DNA of 64,000 bases from Selaginella tamariscina (GCA_003024785.1 PUQB01000112.1:404341-468340), one strand, 5' to 3'. Counted from the stretch's first letter, positions 1 to 13,611 are shown. Notes: generated by a model not told the origin, from the sequence alone. Numbers and translations are program-made.

Positions 1-415
1 AAATATTAAGCTTAAGAGTTTTATTTATACATTGTGTTTGATATTTGAAATTAAACTAATCTTGTATATAGTTATCTAAAATTATATCGTGTTATATAAT
101 AGATATAAGTAATAATGTTTAAAGACAAGTACATAAAAACTGTTGTATAAACATATATGTACGTTACGTTACGCACACACATGTATAATATGTATAATAT
201 ATATATATATTGTTATACACACACCATATATTTGTTCATTCCTATGTATTTATATAAATACCTTGCACCGTGCACACATTTGGACACAAGTGGAAGGTAA
301 GTTCACCAATTTTGAAGATCTACCACCTATTTTCCACAAAGACCTTACAACCTTATTTTCCACAAAGACCTTACCCTTTCACTACTACGTTGAAGGATAT
401 ATGATATAAGTATAG
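1..415. other. AT-rich intergenic DNA with TA and CA microsatellite
   Basis: No gene seen. The stretch is AT-rich with a short TA run near 195-210 and CA-rich patches near 170-230. The open frame over 143-409 is made of low-complexity I/Y/H/C codons and has no family resemblance. A short direct repeat containing CCACAAAGACCTTAC occurs twice near 335-375. Confidence 0.6.
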
Positions 416-1515
416 TGTCAGAGTTTTAATCAAAGGGCCAACATGTGGTAACACGTAAGTGGTCATTTAGCATCATCACCTGTGTGAGCAACGCTAAGTC
501 TTTCAAGATAACCCCAAGAGTTTGACTCAGGGGCCCAATTAGGCAAAAGATTTAGAATCCTACCCTAAGTCCCTAGAATGACCATTCTTGAACCCTAGAG
601 TATAACCCGAGTAGACTTTAGGATCCTGTCCCAATAGACCTAGACAGGCTCATGTCCTAACCCCACAAAGGAGATGTGTTTCACACATACCCCCGTGACA
701 GAGCTAAGGCATTGTCACTTACCCCTTAAGGAATCATCCTCATCCGGGAGTACAACCCCTTTAGGGCGACAAGGAGTACCCTGAAGCATGACTAATCCTT
801 AAGTTTTGGGTGGTCAAGTCATACCTAGACCTAGGGCTAGTACTTAGTGAGGACACGAGTGTGCACTAGTGTTTTCTAAACAAACTCCCTAAGGCTAGGT
901 TTGGATAACCCTAAGTACATGACCTTGCGAGTGCTTCATGAAAAGGCTCCTGCTAACAAGCTTAGGTTGTTCAACCCCTAGATTCTGAGGACACTCCCCT
1001 AACCAAGTGTGCCTATGCACACCTAGTTATGAGACCTAACCTCCCTTGAACAAATGCCCAATGCTTAGCACCCTAGCGCGAACACAAGCATGCCCCCCTC
1101 CTGAATGTGTATGTGGGCTGGCACAAATTTAGCTAGCCCCTTATTAAGTTAATGATGAAGTGTTTAACTTAGCCTAACTCTAACCCTAAAACCCTACCCA
1201 AAGGGGTGGGGGTTTTTAGGGTGTGAGTTAGGGCAACCCTAGGGGTGTTCCTAACCCTACTAAACACGCCGAACTCATCTACATTAATCAATCAACCTAA
1301 TTGGGACGTCAAAATTGGGGGTGGAGGTAAGTTCTAGCTTCGCTTAGAGTTTCTTACAAATACCTAATGACACTCGGCCGTACCATCACCAAATATGCAA
1401 GTGCATTAAGCGGGCCTGTTTCCTACTACATCTAGGGTTCATCAACATAGTACCGTAGGTAACAACAGTCAACGTCCAAAATAAAGGGTCGAGTCATAAT
1501 AAAAAACTATGATAA
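416..1515 (+). repeat. LTR-like dispersed repeat R1, copy a
   Basis: A gene-less sequence of about 1.1 kb with GC content above its surroundings that recurs twice more in the window (inverted at about 8268-9962 and direct at about 9985-11445). It opens with TGTCAGAG, and the best-preserved other copy closes with ATTATGACA, so the family has TGTCA...TGACA ends like an LTR. A solo LTR or large non-coding LTR derivative is the likeliest reading. No protein domain is visible. Internal CCCTAA-like strings belong to the repeat and are not telomeric. Confidence 0.55.
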
Positions 1516-4500
1516 TATGTGTGTGTGTTTGTGTGTGTATAGTACATACTTTGGTCTAAAAGGATTCATAAGCAAGGGATTCTCCATGTGATTGTTGAGT
1601 TTTGCTAGACATTCCTGGACATGTGTATCGAATAAATAAGAAGAGTTGTCTTATACTTAATAAATTTAGTATTATTTTTATTAATACTTGAGAAATGATG
1701 AGAATGGATACTTATTAGAGAATGAAGCATTATATCCACTCACATTCTGAGGATCTATTTCTCTCTATGCAACATCTGCACTAACAAGATTAGATAGAAA
1801 GAGCATAAACACATGCATATTATAGTAGTTTCCTTCTCGTGAAATGCTCTGCCCTTACACATGTCTCTCTATCCAGTAGAATGTTGTAGTCTCAAAGGCT
1901 GGCCACAAACATTGTAAAAAAGTATTACAATACGTAGAGAGAGTCTTACAAAGTATCAACATGCATGAATCACCAACTCTATGTCAGATATGTTTGAGTA
2001 ACCCATAGAGAATGTCGCATTTATGATAGAAAATCCGAAACATTGCTTCATCCTTCTTATTATATGAAACAAGTTCACATTTATCATTTCTCTCTTGTTT
2101 ACAAGTCTCTTGATGTTCAGTCATGAAACAACCGTGGACTTGTCTTCATTGAATTCAATCCCAACCGGATGACAACATTTTGCAATGCTACCACTTGCTT
2201 ATTCGTTCGTCATGTTGTTTCTAAACAGACAAGTAATTCATCACTACAAAAGAGATGTTATTCTTGATTCTTAGTTCTATTGACTTCAATAGGGCCAACA
2301 AAAACCCATTCATGTCCATCCAACACAAGGATCTTGTTGAGATCTATTTCATCATAAATTTGAACAAATGTGCATCCTTTCCTCCCTTCAATTAGTTGAT
2401 TGAACAGATTAAATGAAACATCCCTCTCCAATGCACCAGATGATTGAAACATCCCTCTAGCCCTTGCCATACGTACAAAATTACAAATCCTTAATATCCC
2501 TTGGGTATCCATACCAAAAATACATTTACAATTCATACACACACATAGTAAATATTGCTTTTGAATAATAAACCCTCAATCAAAAATAAAAATTGAACGA
2601 TTTTACTTTTAATATGCATATCAAAATAAATATGCAATGAAGTTTATATTGCATAGGATATCTCTGTCTTTTGTGCAATTACTTATTTCTTTTTAAACTA
2701 AGACATTATCATTAACACCCTTATCACCGAAGACCAACGATAATAGTAGAAATAGTCTTTCACATCTATGACCATTAACTTAAATGTGTTCATCACCAAT
2801 TCAAGTAAACATTATGGGTAAACCCAACATGCCTAACATTGAACATGATTAAGCTGTCGTACATTATTTTGATTGATTTTGCTACGATATATTAATATTT
2901 ACTTTCACTAGTAAGAACATGTAAAGAAAATAAATGATTATGCAAGCATTACTCATGAAGTTAATTATGGGTCTACCCTAAGTATGTATGAATAAATTTA
3001 ATTAATTCAAGCTATAAGACTAATCATAACATATCAAGTTTGATTAGTTTTGGCATATTATAAAATGTTTATTAAGTTAAATTATTAAATATGATATTGA
3101 AGTGCATGGTAAACTCATTAGATTATTATCGAAATGCATATAACTTTAAAAAAACATTTTCTAAATCCTCAACCTTACCAAATGTTCTTTTAAAATAATC
3201 ATTTAGATGCATATTATCCTATTAGATCTTTAATAATAACTCATTGAGAGTTATATATCCCCTTTTAACATGTAAAAAGTTTTTAAAGTGTACATTCATT
3301 AAATGAAGATAATAATTAATAATAATAAAATAGTATAAACAACATCTTCTGAATCACTTCAAAAAGTTTTAAATAACTCTTAACTTTTAAAGATAAAAAA
3401 GACAAAGCAGAATACAAAGATGTAATGTAATACAATTCAGCATCAATGAGTTGTGTGGACATTAGTAATTAGGGCATGAAATATCCATAAAGAAAACAAA
3501 AATGTACTCAATTTCTTCACTAATGAAAACAATATAAAAATAAGATTTAAATTAAAAATCAAAAGAAAAAAAAGAAAAAAAATGTATCAACTTCTCCACA
3601 GTGAAATATATAAAGTACAAGACTTAGAAAGGAGGAATAAAAATAAATGTACCTGACTTTTACACTAGTCAAAATATATTCAGAAAACCCTATCAGTCTC
3701 CCTGTCACATGGCTGACATGTGATCTGTCACATGGCTGACACTGACACGTAGAGGTTATATCACCACCCATGCGTCACTGGGTATATTGTATGTATTATA
3801 TACACACCACGTACATGTACCATATACTAATTTACATTGCCTCTTATATTTTTGTTAAATCCTTTATCATTATAGCTACCACAGTTCAATAAACAAAGTT
3901 TAATCCCCTGTCACTAGACCATTCATTCAATTAAAATTCACTGAGTAACTCTTATTAATCTTATTAATCTCTATTTTCTTTGTTTCGTTTGGGGGTTAGT
4001 TTTAAAACTGCCCTTCTCTATAAAAGTTTCTTTTAAAAGAATATCAAAAGAACATACTTTTTTTTAAGGGACAAAGTTGAACATTAACTTATAAGTCAGC
4101 AGCCGAAGTCAAACTTTGAGCACATCTGGTTTTATAAAATGTTATAAAGTATTACAATAATTAATACTAACAATGTTTACCAATTTTGGGCAATCTAAGT
4201 GGCATAACCTCATAAGGGATCCGAAAATCTGTAGGTTACATAAGTACTTTTAATTAATATATAATATAGTGCTACAGTGAATACATCCATTTTAAAAAAT
4301 GAAATATGAATTTTTCTTATTTATAATAAGTTTGGCAGACTAAACACACTTCCTTCTTTGATGTGTTGAACTACACCAAATATAAGTATAAAAAATATAC
4401 ACATGACAAGTATAGTTCTTAAGTTACTCTAAAACAATATTCAATAGTTAAAGTTTATTAATTTATTTACTTAAGCCACTAATAAAATTTATAGAATACA

Positions 4501-4560
4501 AACACTGATGCAATGGCTTATATCACCTAATGACAATATTTAAAAGTTAATTAAGTTAAA
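1516..4560. other. AT-rich intergenic DNA, no gene recognised
   Basis: About 3 kb with no recognised gene. A TG microsatellite lies at about 1518-1540. A 94-codon frame on the minus strand (2258-2542) has fairly normal amino-acid composition but no motif or homolog I recognise, so it is not called. Near 3700-3750 there is a short duplicated string containing TGTCACATGGCTGACA. A poly-A/T tract lies near 3560-3580. Confidence 0.5.
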
Positions 4561-4789
4561 TAGTGAGTCATGTATTGAGTTCTCATTGTGTTACAAATTT
4601 GACTTAAGACTAAGTCATTCTCATCTACATAATAGTGAGTTATGTATTGAGTTCTTATTGGTTTTGTTTTACATTCATCCACGTGTTATTACAAATTTGA
4701 CTTAAAGACTAGTTATATGTGAACTGCAGCAGTTCCCAAACTAGATAAATTCTTCATCGCGGGTTCTTTTCTATCTACACAGTAAAGCA
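4561..4789 (+). promoter_or_regulatory. DOX-A upstream region: duplicated W-box segment and G-box
   Basis: An imperfect tandem duplication (about 4561-4610 and 4633-4706) places two copies of AAATTTGACTTAA, each with a TTGACT W-box core (4599-4604 and 4697-4702), upstream of the DOX-A start. A CACGTG G-box lies at 4680-4685. W-boxes are WRKY sites and alpha-DOX genes are known to be pathogen- and wound-inducible, so the arrangement fits defence control. That role is inference from motifs only. Confidence 0.4.
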
Positions 4790-7455
4790 ATGGGCGCCTC
4801 TGTATCATCTGACGCACGAATCAATGAAATATATAGGAGTATGAGCTTCATACACAAGATCTACTTCAGGGTTAGTTTTTCTCTTATTGATGCGTTCACT
4901 TATACAACATAAGAGTTCGTTTTTTCCTGCAGATTGTTCATTTTATTGATAGACACACTCCTTGGCACAAATTACCAATTCCGATCGGCCTTTTCTATCT
5001 CGAAATACGACGAACTCTACACCAAAACTACAACTTGAAATACGTTGGCCCCAAGGAGGAACAGTCGAAACCATGTTCTCAGATTGCACCAGATTTCAGA
5101 ACTTCGGATGGTGCATTTACAGATCCTTCAAATGTCCAAGCCGGAGCCTATGGATCGTTTTTTGGACGAAATATAAATCCTCTCCCGCCACAGCCTGAAA
5201 AGGTGCGTGCATATGGCTTTGCTCTCTAATCATGCACGCTGACTTGATTCAGCTTAAGATATACTATCAATCTTTTGGCAGACGTATCTTTTTTAATTGT
5301 CCATCATCATAGTCTAATCTTAATTTAACTATGATACAGATTCTGGATCCTCATCCGAGTGTTATTGCAACAAAGCTTCTGGCACGTAAGTCATTCACAG
5401 ACACGGGAAAGCAGTTCAACATGCTGGCTGCTTCATGGATTCAGTTCATGATTCACGACTGGATTGACCATAAAGAAGATACAAAAAAGTTAGAAAATCA
5501 GTTCCCAATAAACTCGTGCTTAACGTTGTTAATTACTCTATTTTACAGGGGAAGATCGTAGCTCCAGAATCAGTTGCATCACTGTGTCCACTAAAAGAGT
5601 TCTGGTTTCTCCGTAGCAAAGAAGAAGAGACTGGGTCGGAAGATATCAAGTTTGGACATAGAAACATGAGAACTGCTTGGTGGTACGTTTATACATCTAA
5701 CTAAATACATGTCTTGTTACATAACATGTATAAATGCTTTTTATAACACGGTGGTACGTGTATACACCTTCGCATACATACATATTGCTACATAACATCT
5801 ATAAATGCTTTTTATAACAGGGATGGAAGTGTTTTATACGGAAGCAATGAAGAACAGTTGAAGAAAGTGAGAACTTTTGTGGATGGAAAATTAAAGATTC
5901 GTGGAGATGGGTTGTTACAACACGAATCTAATGGCGTCCCCCTCTCCGGTGACATAAGAAACAATTGGGCCGGGGTTTCCATTTTACAAGCACTGTTCGT
6001 TAAGGAACATAATGCCGTCTGTGACATGCTTAAGGTTGGGTTTAAACAAACTTATATAAGGATTCAATAGCAAGGAAACCTTAGCTTTTCATTTTATACA
6101 GGAAGCTCACCCTGAGTTTGGCGACCAAGACTTGTATTTACATGCAAGGTTGGTGGTCGCTGCAGTTCTGGCCAAAATCCATACCATAGATTGACTGTGG
6201 AGCTTCTGAAGACCAAGGCACTCAATATTGCAATGCATGCCAATTGGTAAATTTGTATCATATTAACACTCATGACACATACTAAATGTGTTTCCTCAGG
6301 TATGGATTGCTAGGAAGAAGGATAAAGAATGTCATAGGTCATACCGGGAATTCACTATTGAGTGGTTTCGTGGGAATGAAGAAGCCTGAGAATCATGGGG
6401 TCCTTACTCGCTTACGGAGGAGTTCACTAGCGTGTACCGCATGCATCCCTTGCTACCAGATGAGGTTGTTGTAAGAGATATCGAAGGAGCTTTTTCCCTA
6501 ACAAGACTCCACCATTAAGTGGCAAAAGGTTGTGGGTGTGTGTGAGAGAGAGAACTATGCATGCATACATATACACATCATGTTTATTTGTTTCAGAATT
6601 CCTATGATTGAATTGGTTGGAGTGACGGGTGAAAATACTCTTGAAAAGATTGGGAATGAGAAGATGATAGTTTCACTAGGTCATCAAGCATGTGGAGCAC
6701 TCACATTATTCAACTATCCTCAGTTCTTTCGAGACGTTCCACAGACTGATGCAAATGGTGTCCAAAGAGAGAATCACCTTGACTTGCCTGCCCTAGAGAG
6801 TAAGAAGTCTTGCTTAAACGTTTATTAACTAGTTAATGAATCAGTTAAGATCTTCTAACTGCATGATTTCAGTTTACCGGGACAGAGAAAGAAATGTAGC
6901 AAGGTACAATGACTTCAGGAGGAACATGCTTATGATACCTATTCAAGAATGGGAAGATCTAACGGAGGACAAGGAAGTTCAAGGTTTGCTGAGAGATATC
7001 TACGGTGAAGATGTTGAGAAACTGGACTTGCTGGTTGGAATGTTAGCTGAGAAAAAGATTGAGGGCTTTGCCATTAGTGAAACGGCTTTCTTTATTTTCC
7101 TTCTAATGGCATCAAGGTAATTTGCCTGTACTCTAGTGTAGGCGTGCATATGCATGTGTGTGTGTGTTATGCGTACATGTACATGTATATATAGAACAAA
7201 CTAGACACATCCTACATGCATACACTAATTCTTGTATAATCTCTCTTTAACATAAAATTTTCTGATTGCTTGAACAGGAGACTGGAAGCTGATAGATTTT
7301 TCACGTCAAACTTTAATGCAAAGCATTACACAAAGGAGGGATTGGCATGGGTGAACAATACAGAGAGTCTCAAGGATGTCCTAAAGAGACACCACAGTGA
7401 CCTTGTGGATAAATGGTTGAATGCCTCCAGTGCGTTTTCTGTATGGAGTGCATAA
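4790..7455 (+). pseudogene. DOX: Fatty-acid alpha-dioxygenase copy A (broken), ten exons
   Basis: Homologous to plant alpha-DOX/PIOX, a heme enzyme that adds O2 to the alpha carbon of fatty acids to give 2(R)-hydroperoxides. Exons: 4790-4870, 4933-5202, 5340-5488, 5549-5682, 5821-6034, 6102-6246, 6300-6528, 6597-6799, 6873-7116, 7278-7455; all introns are GT-AG. The start opens MGASVSSDARINEIY and the end is SSAFSVWSA. The distal-heme motif MIHDW lies in exon 3 and the catalytic Tyr/proximal His motif YRMH in exon 7. Compared with DOX-C, exon 3 is 1 nt short at its donor (5481-5488), exon 6 is 1 nt short (near 6192) and exon 7 is 2 nt short (near 6400 and 6492). YRMH is therefore out of frame with exon 1. 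All losses are single bases, several near homopolymers, so unpolished assembly error is an alternative to real decay. The exon 8-10 block is nearly identical to DOX-B. Confidence 0.9.
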
Positions 7456-8162
7456 AGAGCGTAATATAATTTAAATAAAATATATATATCATTTAGTATT
7501 ATTACATAAAGGACGTTATCTATCTGCTGCTCATGTGGTCATTTACACCACTTAATACCACAGAAGGTGCAACCTACTATTGCTTGTCGGATTTGTTAAT
7601 CCCACCGTTGAGCGCTGTTGGGTTTATATTTTAACCAAATCACCAACTTGATTATATATCTACAACTTAGAATAAAAAACATATTCACTTAAATGGGTTA
7701 TCACAAAAAGTACATCATAATCACAATAGGAGTCCAATTTCATAACATTTATTAAATATTAAATTTTAACATTAAATATAAATTGTTCTTTAATACAAAG
7801 GACTAGATCGATTATTAAAACTTACACAATGTAAAAGTAGTACCAAGTGTCACATCGAGTGTTGTGAATATTAGTCTTCCAAAGTGAATATTAGTCTTCC
7901 AAATAGTTCATGAAAGATTTTTAATTATCTTTCCTTTCCCAATCTTCTTTACTTCTTTATAAGCATTATTGGATATGTTACTTTCCTATTTAGTTTACAT
8001 AACTAATATTCTGTTGGACTTTTATAACAAAAGTAATTGTTAAAACAAAGGTCATGCTTATGCAAACTTTATTTTATCACAAGAAAGATTTAAACAAGCA
8101 TATTGGTTTTATTGGTAAGTTAATGTTATTGTAGAATTTTCAAGTTGTTATGACATACAACA
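7456..8162. other. AT-rich 3' flank of DOX-A, no gene
   Basis: AT-rich DNA with no coding signal. A short tandem duplication of GTGAATATTAGTCTTCCAAA lies at about 7865-7905. Confidence 0.5.
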
Positions 8163-9962
8163 TATTAGAGTTTTAACTCAAAAGATTAACATATAGCAAC
8201 ACGTGGTTGTTAAGTGATCATTTGGTATTAACACCCTATTTGAACAACACTAAATCTTTTAAGATAATTGTCATAGTTTTTATTATGACTCCTCTTTACT
8301 TTGAACGTTGACTATTGTTACCGACTGTACTATGTTAACAAGTCTTAGATGTAGTGAGAAATAGTCTCGCTTAGTGCACTTAGGTGTTTAGGGGTAGTCC
8401 AGCCGGCTATTTTTAGATATTACGAGAAATTCTAAGCGAAGGTAACACTTACCTTCTAAAAAACTTTTACCCTCGTTTTCCATGTCCCGATTGGGTTAAT
8501 GGTTCATTCCGGTGAGTTCAGCTTGTCGAATGTATTTAGAAATACCCCTAGGTTTGATAGGTTAGGGTTTAGGGGTCGATGGATAACTCACCAAGTATAT
8601 TCCATTTGGGACTGAGATTCTGTGCTAGCCCACTTGTGTAAACAGGAAAATAAGGGGGGGCTCTGTCACATAATTAAGGTAGAGTATGTAGGAGTGAGGA
8701 TTGCTAGGTTCATGACTGAGCTTGTTACTCTTCTCTCGGTGCAAGTTCTAATTTGTGTCATCAAAGCACAACCCTCTGTTATGCTGCCCTAACTTCCAGA
8801 TGAAGGGGTACATCCACCTTCAGGATAACTTACCCTTAACGTTGGTGAATCCATATCTGCGAGGTCTTGTCGGATTGCACATTCCAAAAGGCAGAGGTAG
8901 AAGCTTGTCTCCAGCCTCTCCTCCACATCAAGCTAGGTGTAACACTCGCGCCAAGCAAGGCACATCTGTGTCCTTGTCCAACTGTGGGCGTGGGATCTTG
9001 TTTTACATGTTCACGTTACCTAGTTCATGAGGGTTCACTAAGGGGTTCTAGAGTTGGCATTTAGGAGCCACGTTTGTGGCACTTGGTGCAACTCTTGAAT
9101 CTAAGGGCTATAGCATGATAACCCACATTGTGGAAGGCAGTGTCACATGGAGATGTGACACTAGGCTAGACATCACATTATACAATGCCCGAGGCACGCC
9201 CTTTGAGGTTGTGTCATGGCTTGTTGCCAAGGGGTTGGATACTTTAACAAACAAACATGCTTATGCTTGCACTAGGGTGCTAAGCCTTGGGGATTTGCTC
9301 GAAGGAGGTTAGGTCTCATAACTAGGTGTGCTTTGGCACACTTGGCTAGGGGAGTGTTCTCCTTGAAATCCAAGGGTTGAACAACCTAGGTTTGTTAGCA
9401 TGAGCCCTTTCGTGAGGCAGTCACAAGGTCATATACTTAGGGTTATCCAAACCTAGCCTTAAGGAGTTTTCTTAACAAAACACTTGTGTTCGCCTACAGC
9501 ACACACTCGTGTCCTCACTAAGTACTAGCCCTAGGTCTAGGGTATGATTTGGCCACTCAAACCCTTAGGGGTTAACCGTGGTTCAGGGTACCCCTTGTTG
9601 CCTTAAAGGGGTTGTACTCCTGGATGAGGGTGATTCCTCAAGGGGTAAGTGACGATGCCTTAGCTCTGTCACGGGGTATGTGTAAGGCACATCTCCTTGA
9701 TGAGGTTAGGGCATGAGCCTGTCTAAGTCCACTGGGATAAGATCCTAAAGTCTACTTGGGATATCCTCTAGGGTTCGGGGGATGGTCATTCTAGGGGGCT
9801 TAGGATATTACTCTAAGTCTTTTATTTAACTAGGTATATGAGTCAGACTCTTAGGGTTATCTTGGAAGACTTAGTATTGCTCACATAAGGAATTGACGCC
9901 GGAAGGCCACTTGGCGGCCATGTGTTGCCACATGTTAGCCCTTTAACCATAAGAGTTTAACT
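8163..9962 (-). repeat. LTR-like dispersed repeat R1, copy b (inverted), with a head fragment
   Basis: Read on the minus strand, about 8268-9962 follows copy a closely but carries extra internal sequence, making it about 1.7 kb. It is preceded at 8163-8267 by a short plus-strand fragment matching the first about 100 bp of copy a. Copies a and b face each other across DOX-A. Open frames at 8755-9312 are incidental and show no family. Interpreted as an old LTR or LTR-derived fragment. Confidence 0.55.
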
Positions 9963-9984
9963 TAAATGTCTAAATAGAAATGAG

Positions 9985-11445
9985 ATTTAAGGTCCTACCG
10001 TAAGTTCTTTAAAGTGACTATCCTTTGAACATTAAAAGATAACCCAAGTAGACTTTAGGATCCTACCCTAAAAGACTTATACATGCTCATGCCCCAACCT
10101 TATCAAGGAGATGTGTCCCACACATACCCCTAGAACAAAGTTAAGGCATCATCATTTATCCCTTGAGGACTCACCCTCATCTGGAGTATAACTCCTTTAG
10201 GGCGACAAGGGGTACACAGGACTAACCCCTAAGGCTTAAGTGGTTAAGTCATATCTTAGTCCTAAGGCTATTATTTAATAAAGACATGAATGTGTGTTGT
10301 AAGTGAACACGAGTGTTCTACCAAGCAAACTCCTAAAGGTTAAGTTTGGATGACCTAGGAAACAATGTCACATGAAGATGTGACACTAAGTAAGATGACA
10401 CATGATACAAGCCCTTTGGTTGTCTTATAGGCCCAATGCCGAGGGGTTGGATATCCTTAGCAAACATGCATGTTTTTGCTCACATTAGGGTGCTAAACCT
10501 TGCACATTCACTTAAAGAAGGTTAGGTCTGCTATTGTCAAACTCGGTTAGGGGAGTCTTCTCCTTAGGATTCAATGGCTGGACAACTTAAGTTCGTTAGC
10601 AAGAGCCCATTCATGAGGCATTTGTAAGGTTGTAAGAGCCCCTTAAATTCAAGAGTTGCACCAGGTGCCACAAATGTGGCTTTCAAATGCCAACTCTAAA
10701 ATCGCTTTGTGATCTTGATAAGGAAAACCTGGCAACCAAAATTCCATGCCCACAGTTGAACAAGGACATGAATGTGCTGGTGTTACTCTTAATTTGACAT
10801 GGAGAAGTAAGCTGAAGACAAGCCTCAACCTTTAACCCTTTCCAAGCATGGATTCGCCAATGTTAAGGGTAGGCTCCTTGAATGTGGGACATACCCTTAT
10901 TATTTGAAAGTTGAGCGGCACAACAAAGAGTTGTGCCTCGACGACACAAGTTAAAGCTTGCACTAGTAAAAGAATAATGAGCTCACTCATGAACCCAAGA
11001 ACATGTACTCTTAATATATATGACATAACCTTGTTTTACTGTTTTGTAAAATGGACTAGTATGGAATCTCATTTTCAATGGAAATATACTTAGTGAGTTT
11101 TAACTTAACAACTCATTGACCCCTAAACCCTAACCTGAGGGGTTTAGGACGTGGGGTTAGGTCAACCCTAAGGTTTGGTCAATCCTAAGGGTGTTTCTAC
11201 CCATATCTAACATGTTGAACTCATCAAAATTAATCATAACCCAACTGAGATGTGGACAACAAGGATAAGAATTTTTAAAAGGTAAGTGCTAAAGTTTCTT
11301 GAGATATTTAAGGATAACCGGCCGAACTACCCCTAAATACCTAAGTGTAATAAGTGGGGTTATTCCTTAATACATCTACATAGTTCAATAGATAACAATA
11401 ATCAACTCCAAAGTAAAAGTAAAGGTCATAATCAAAATTATGACA
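9985..11445 (+). repeat. LTR-like dispersed repeat R1, copy c
   Basis: Direct-orientation relative of copy a, abutting copy b tail-to-head. It lacks the first about 130 bp of the family and ends with ATTATGACA near 11445, the clearest terminal signature of the family. It contains an internal part (about 10630-11090) not matched in copy a. No protein domain is seen. The divergence suggests it is old. Confidence 0.5.
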
Positions 11446-11614
11446 CAAAATATATAATATGCATATTGCTAAGCTTGATGAGATCATTACATGTATAAGG
11501 GAATGATGAGGACCAGATAAATGTTTGCGAGATGTTACATATAACTTTTAACAACACAAGTTTGAATTTGAATAATATAAATGTAGACTAATTTTAAATT
11601 TATACAACGCTTTT

Positions 11615-12355
11615 GTTATGAAGTGAACCCCTATCTGAAATGAACTATATTATGACGAAGTGAAATCTAATTTCACAAAAAGAACTAGTTTTGACCATTA
11701 AACTCATGAAGTGTACGTTAATTACAAGCAAATGGAGGATCACAAGGAGTAAACATTATTTTGACAAAGTGTAATTTAAGCTTATGCAATAAATGCTGAA
11801 CTTATAAAATGAACACTAATATCACACAAGAGATGCTAATCTTACGTAGTGAATGTTAATCTTATGAAGTGAAAAATAATCTCACAAAGTGATCACTAAT
11901 TTCAAGTAGTGATGCTAATATCACAAAGTGAACAATAATCACACGAAGTGATCATTAATCATAAGTAGTGGACTTTAATCTCACTAAATGGACACTAATC
12001 TTATGCAATGGAATTAATTTCATGAACTGTATGTTAATTTTACGTAGTGGACACTAATCTTGTGAAGTGGATGTTAATCTCATGACATGAACACTAATTT
12101 TATAAAGTGTACGTTAATCTCATGTAATGCATGATAATCTCACTTAATTCATAAACTCTCGTGTCACGAATTGATCTTTATTCACATGAAGTGAACTTTA
12201 ATTGGACAGTAATATTACACAATAGATATTACATAGTGGACTTTAATTTCACAGAGTATACATTAATTTCAGGAAGTGAACCCTAATGGATGCTAATTTT
12301 ATGTAGGGAAACCTAATCTCACAAAGTGGTTGTTATCTCACAGAGTGAACATTAA
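11615..12355 (+). repeat. Degenerate 17-21 bp tandem array A (AAGTGNACNNTAATCTCAC type)
   Basis: About 740 bp made of loosely repeated units in which AAGTG or TAGTG, an AC/TT dinucleotide, TTAATCT and CAC recur every 17-21 bp, for example at 11835-12130. The units are badly decayed. The core AAGTGA is shared with arrays B (13612-14150) and C (21170-21850). Confidence 0.6.
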
Positions 12356-13611
12356 TCTAGCTATGCAAATAGGTGTATATTGATTACTTCATGGGGCACA
12401 AGGTTGATGACAATAGCATCCACAACAAGTGAACTAGGGGAAAATGTGAAACAAAGAAGATGCATAATGTCGATTTAGATAATTAACTCGTAACAATCAC
12501 TATCATGTTATATGAGTTGAAAACAATGTTAGAAGCTATTAGTTTAAAGGGCATTAGTATTTTATGGGATAAGATTTTATTGTTAAAGGAGTTAGAGCAA
12601 TTGAATGAAAATCATATAAGGGAGATGAACTCATTAGCAAGGATGTGAAGATTACTACAAAAGAACAAATGATGAACTAGATGTTTCAAGACCTACAAAT
12701 TTCTAGAGACATTATGCAATCAATAATACAAGAGTCAAGCACTTCATTTGTGAGTACATAAGTTTAAATGAGATGCAATTAGCTAGGGAGGAACACGATA
12801 ATGTATTCAAATGTAATGGATCAATTGCTTTCACAAAGCATTGTGCATCGTGTATGTTGGTTATGACTCCCCCATCATATATCACTTCAGCACTTCACAA
12901 TCAATTGAGAACGTATGATGGAGATTATTACCAACACAAGCTAGTTAATGAAGATTATTTGATATGTCTTAAAACATTCATAAAAGTGGGCAATTACTAA
13001 TTTGGTTGTGAACACTTGTATTGTATTACATGCTTGGTTTCTTTATTGTTAAGAAACAATAAATGAGTCCCATGCAGGTATGTAATACATAATCACACAT
13101 GGTTGCACCTTGGCCTTGTAATAACTAAAAGCTATGTTATTCTAAGACTAATAATGGAGTTTTAAGTTTGGCAGCCCAATAGAACCATGCTTGATTATGA
13201 AGGCAAGAGCTGAGAAGAGGTTCGCAAGTCGTAGTGCTTAGGATCAAGAATGGATACACCATTGTTGACTATGTGAGATAACTTATTACCCAAAACATGG
13301 TATAACCCAATATTTGGCTGATGTTGAAACTTAAGGACCTAACACCCAAACCAAAATTGATTACTTGATTTTCGTGAGTGATTTGTTGCTTGATGGCATA
13401 TATGTTAAAATATATTGTTTTAATGAATTTCAAAACAAAATACAAAAGAGTAACTTGCAATCTCTATGCACAACATTACCATAATTTGGATTATTCAGAC
13501 TAACAGAGATATTATAGATTTTGTACAAGCTAGTGTAATAATATAATTGTTTAATTTCAATGTCATTGCTTGAATGAGAGGATTACTCCACAACTTTAGA
13601 CTCATCCCTAA
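12356..13611. other. Decayed intergenic DNA, no gene recognised
   Basis: No reliable gene. The open frame at 12773-13000 has ordinary composition but no recognisable domain. Parts may be remnants of an old mobile element, but nothing diagnostic was found. Confidence 0.4.

Noticed and set aside
1165-1200. CCCTAA-like strings resembling telomere repeats (also near 11115-11140)
   Set aside because: They are only two or three imperfect units and are part of the R1 dispersed repeat, present in its copies.
2258-2542. 94-codon minus-strand open frame of fairly normal composition
   Set aside because: No recognisable domain, no splice context or neighbouring exons, and AT-rich surroundings; not enough to call a gene.
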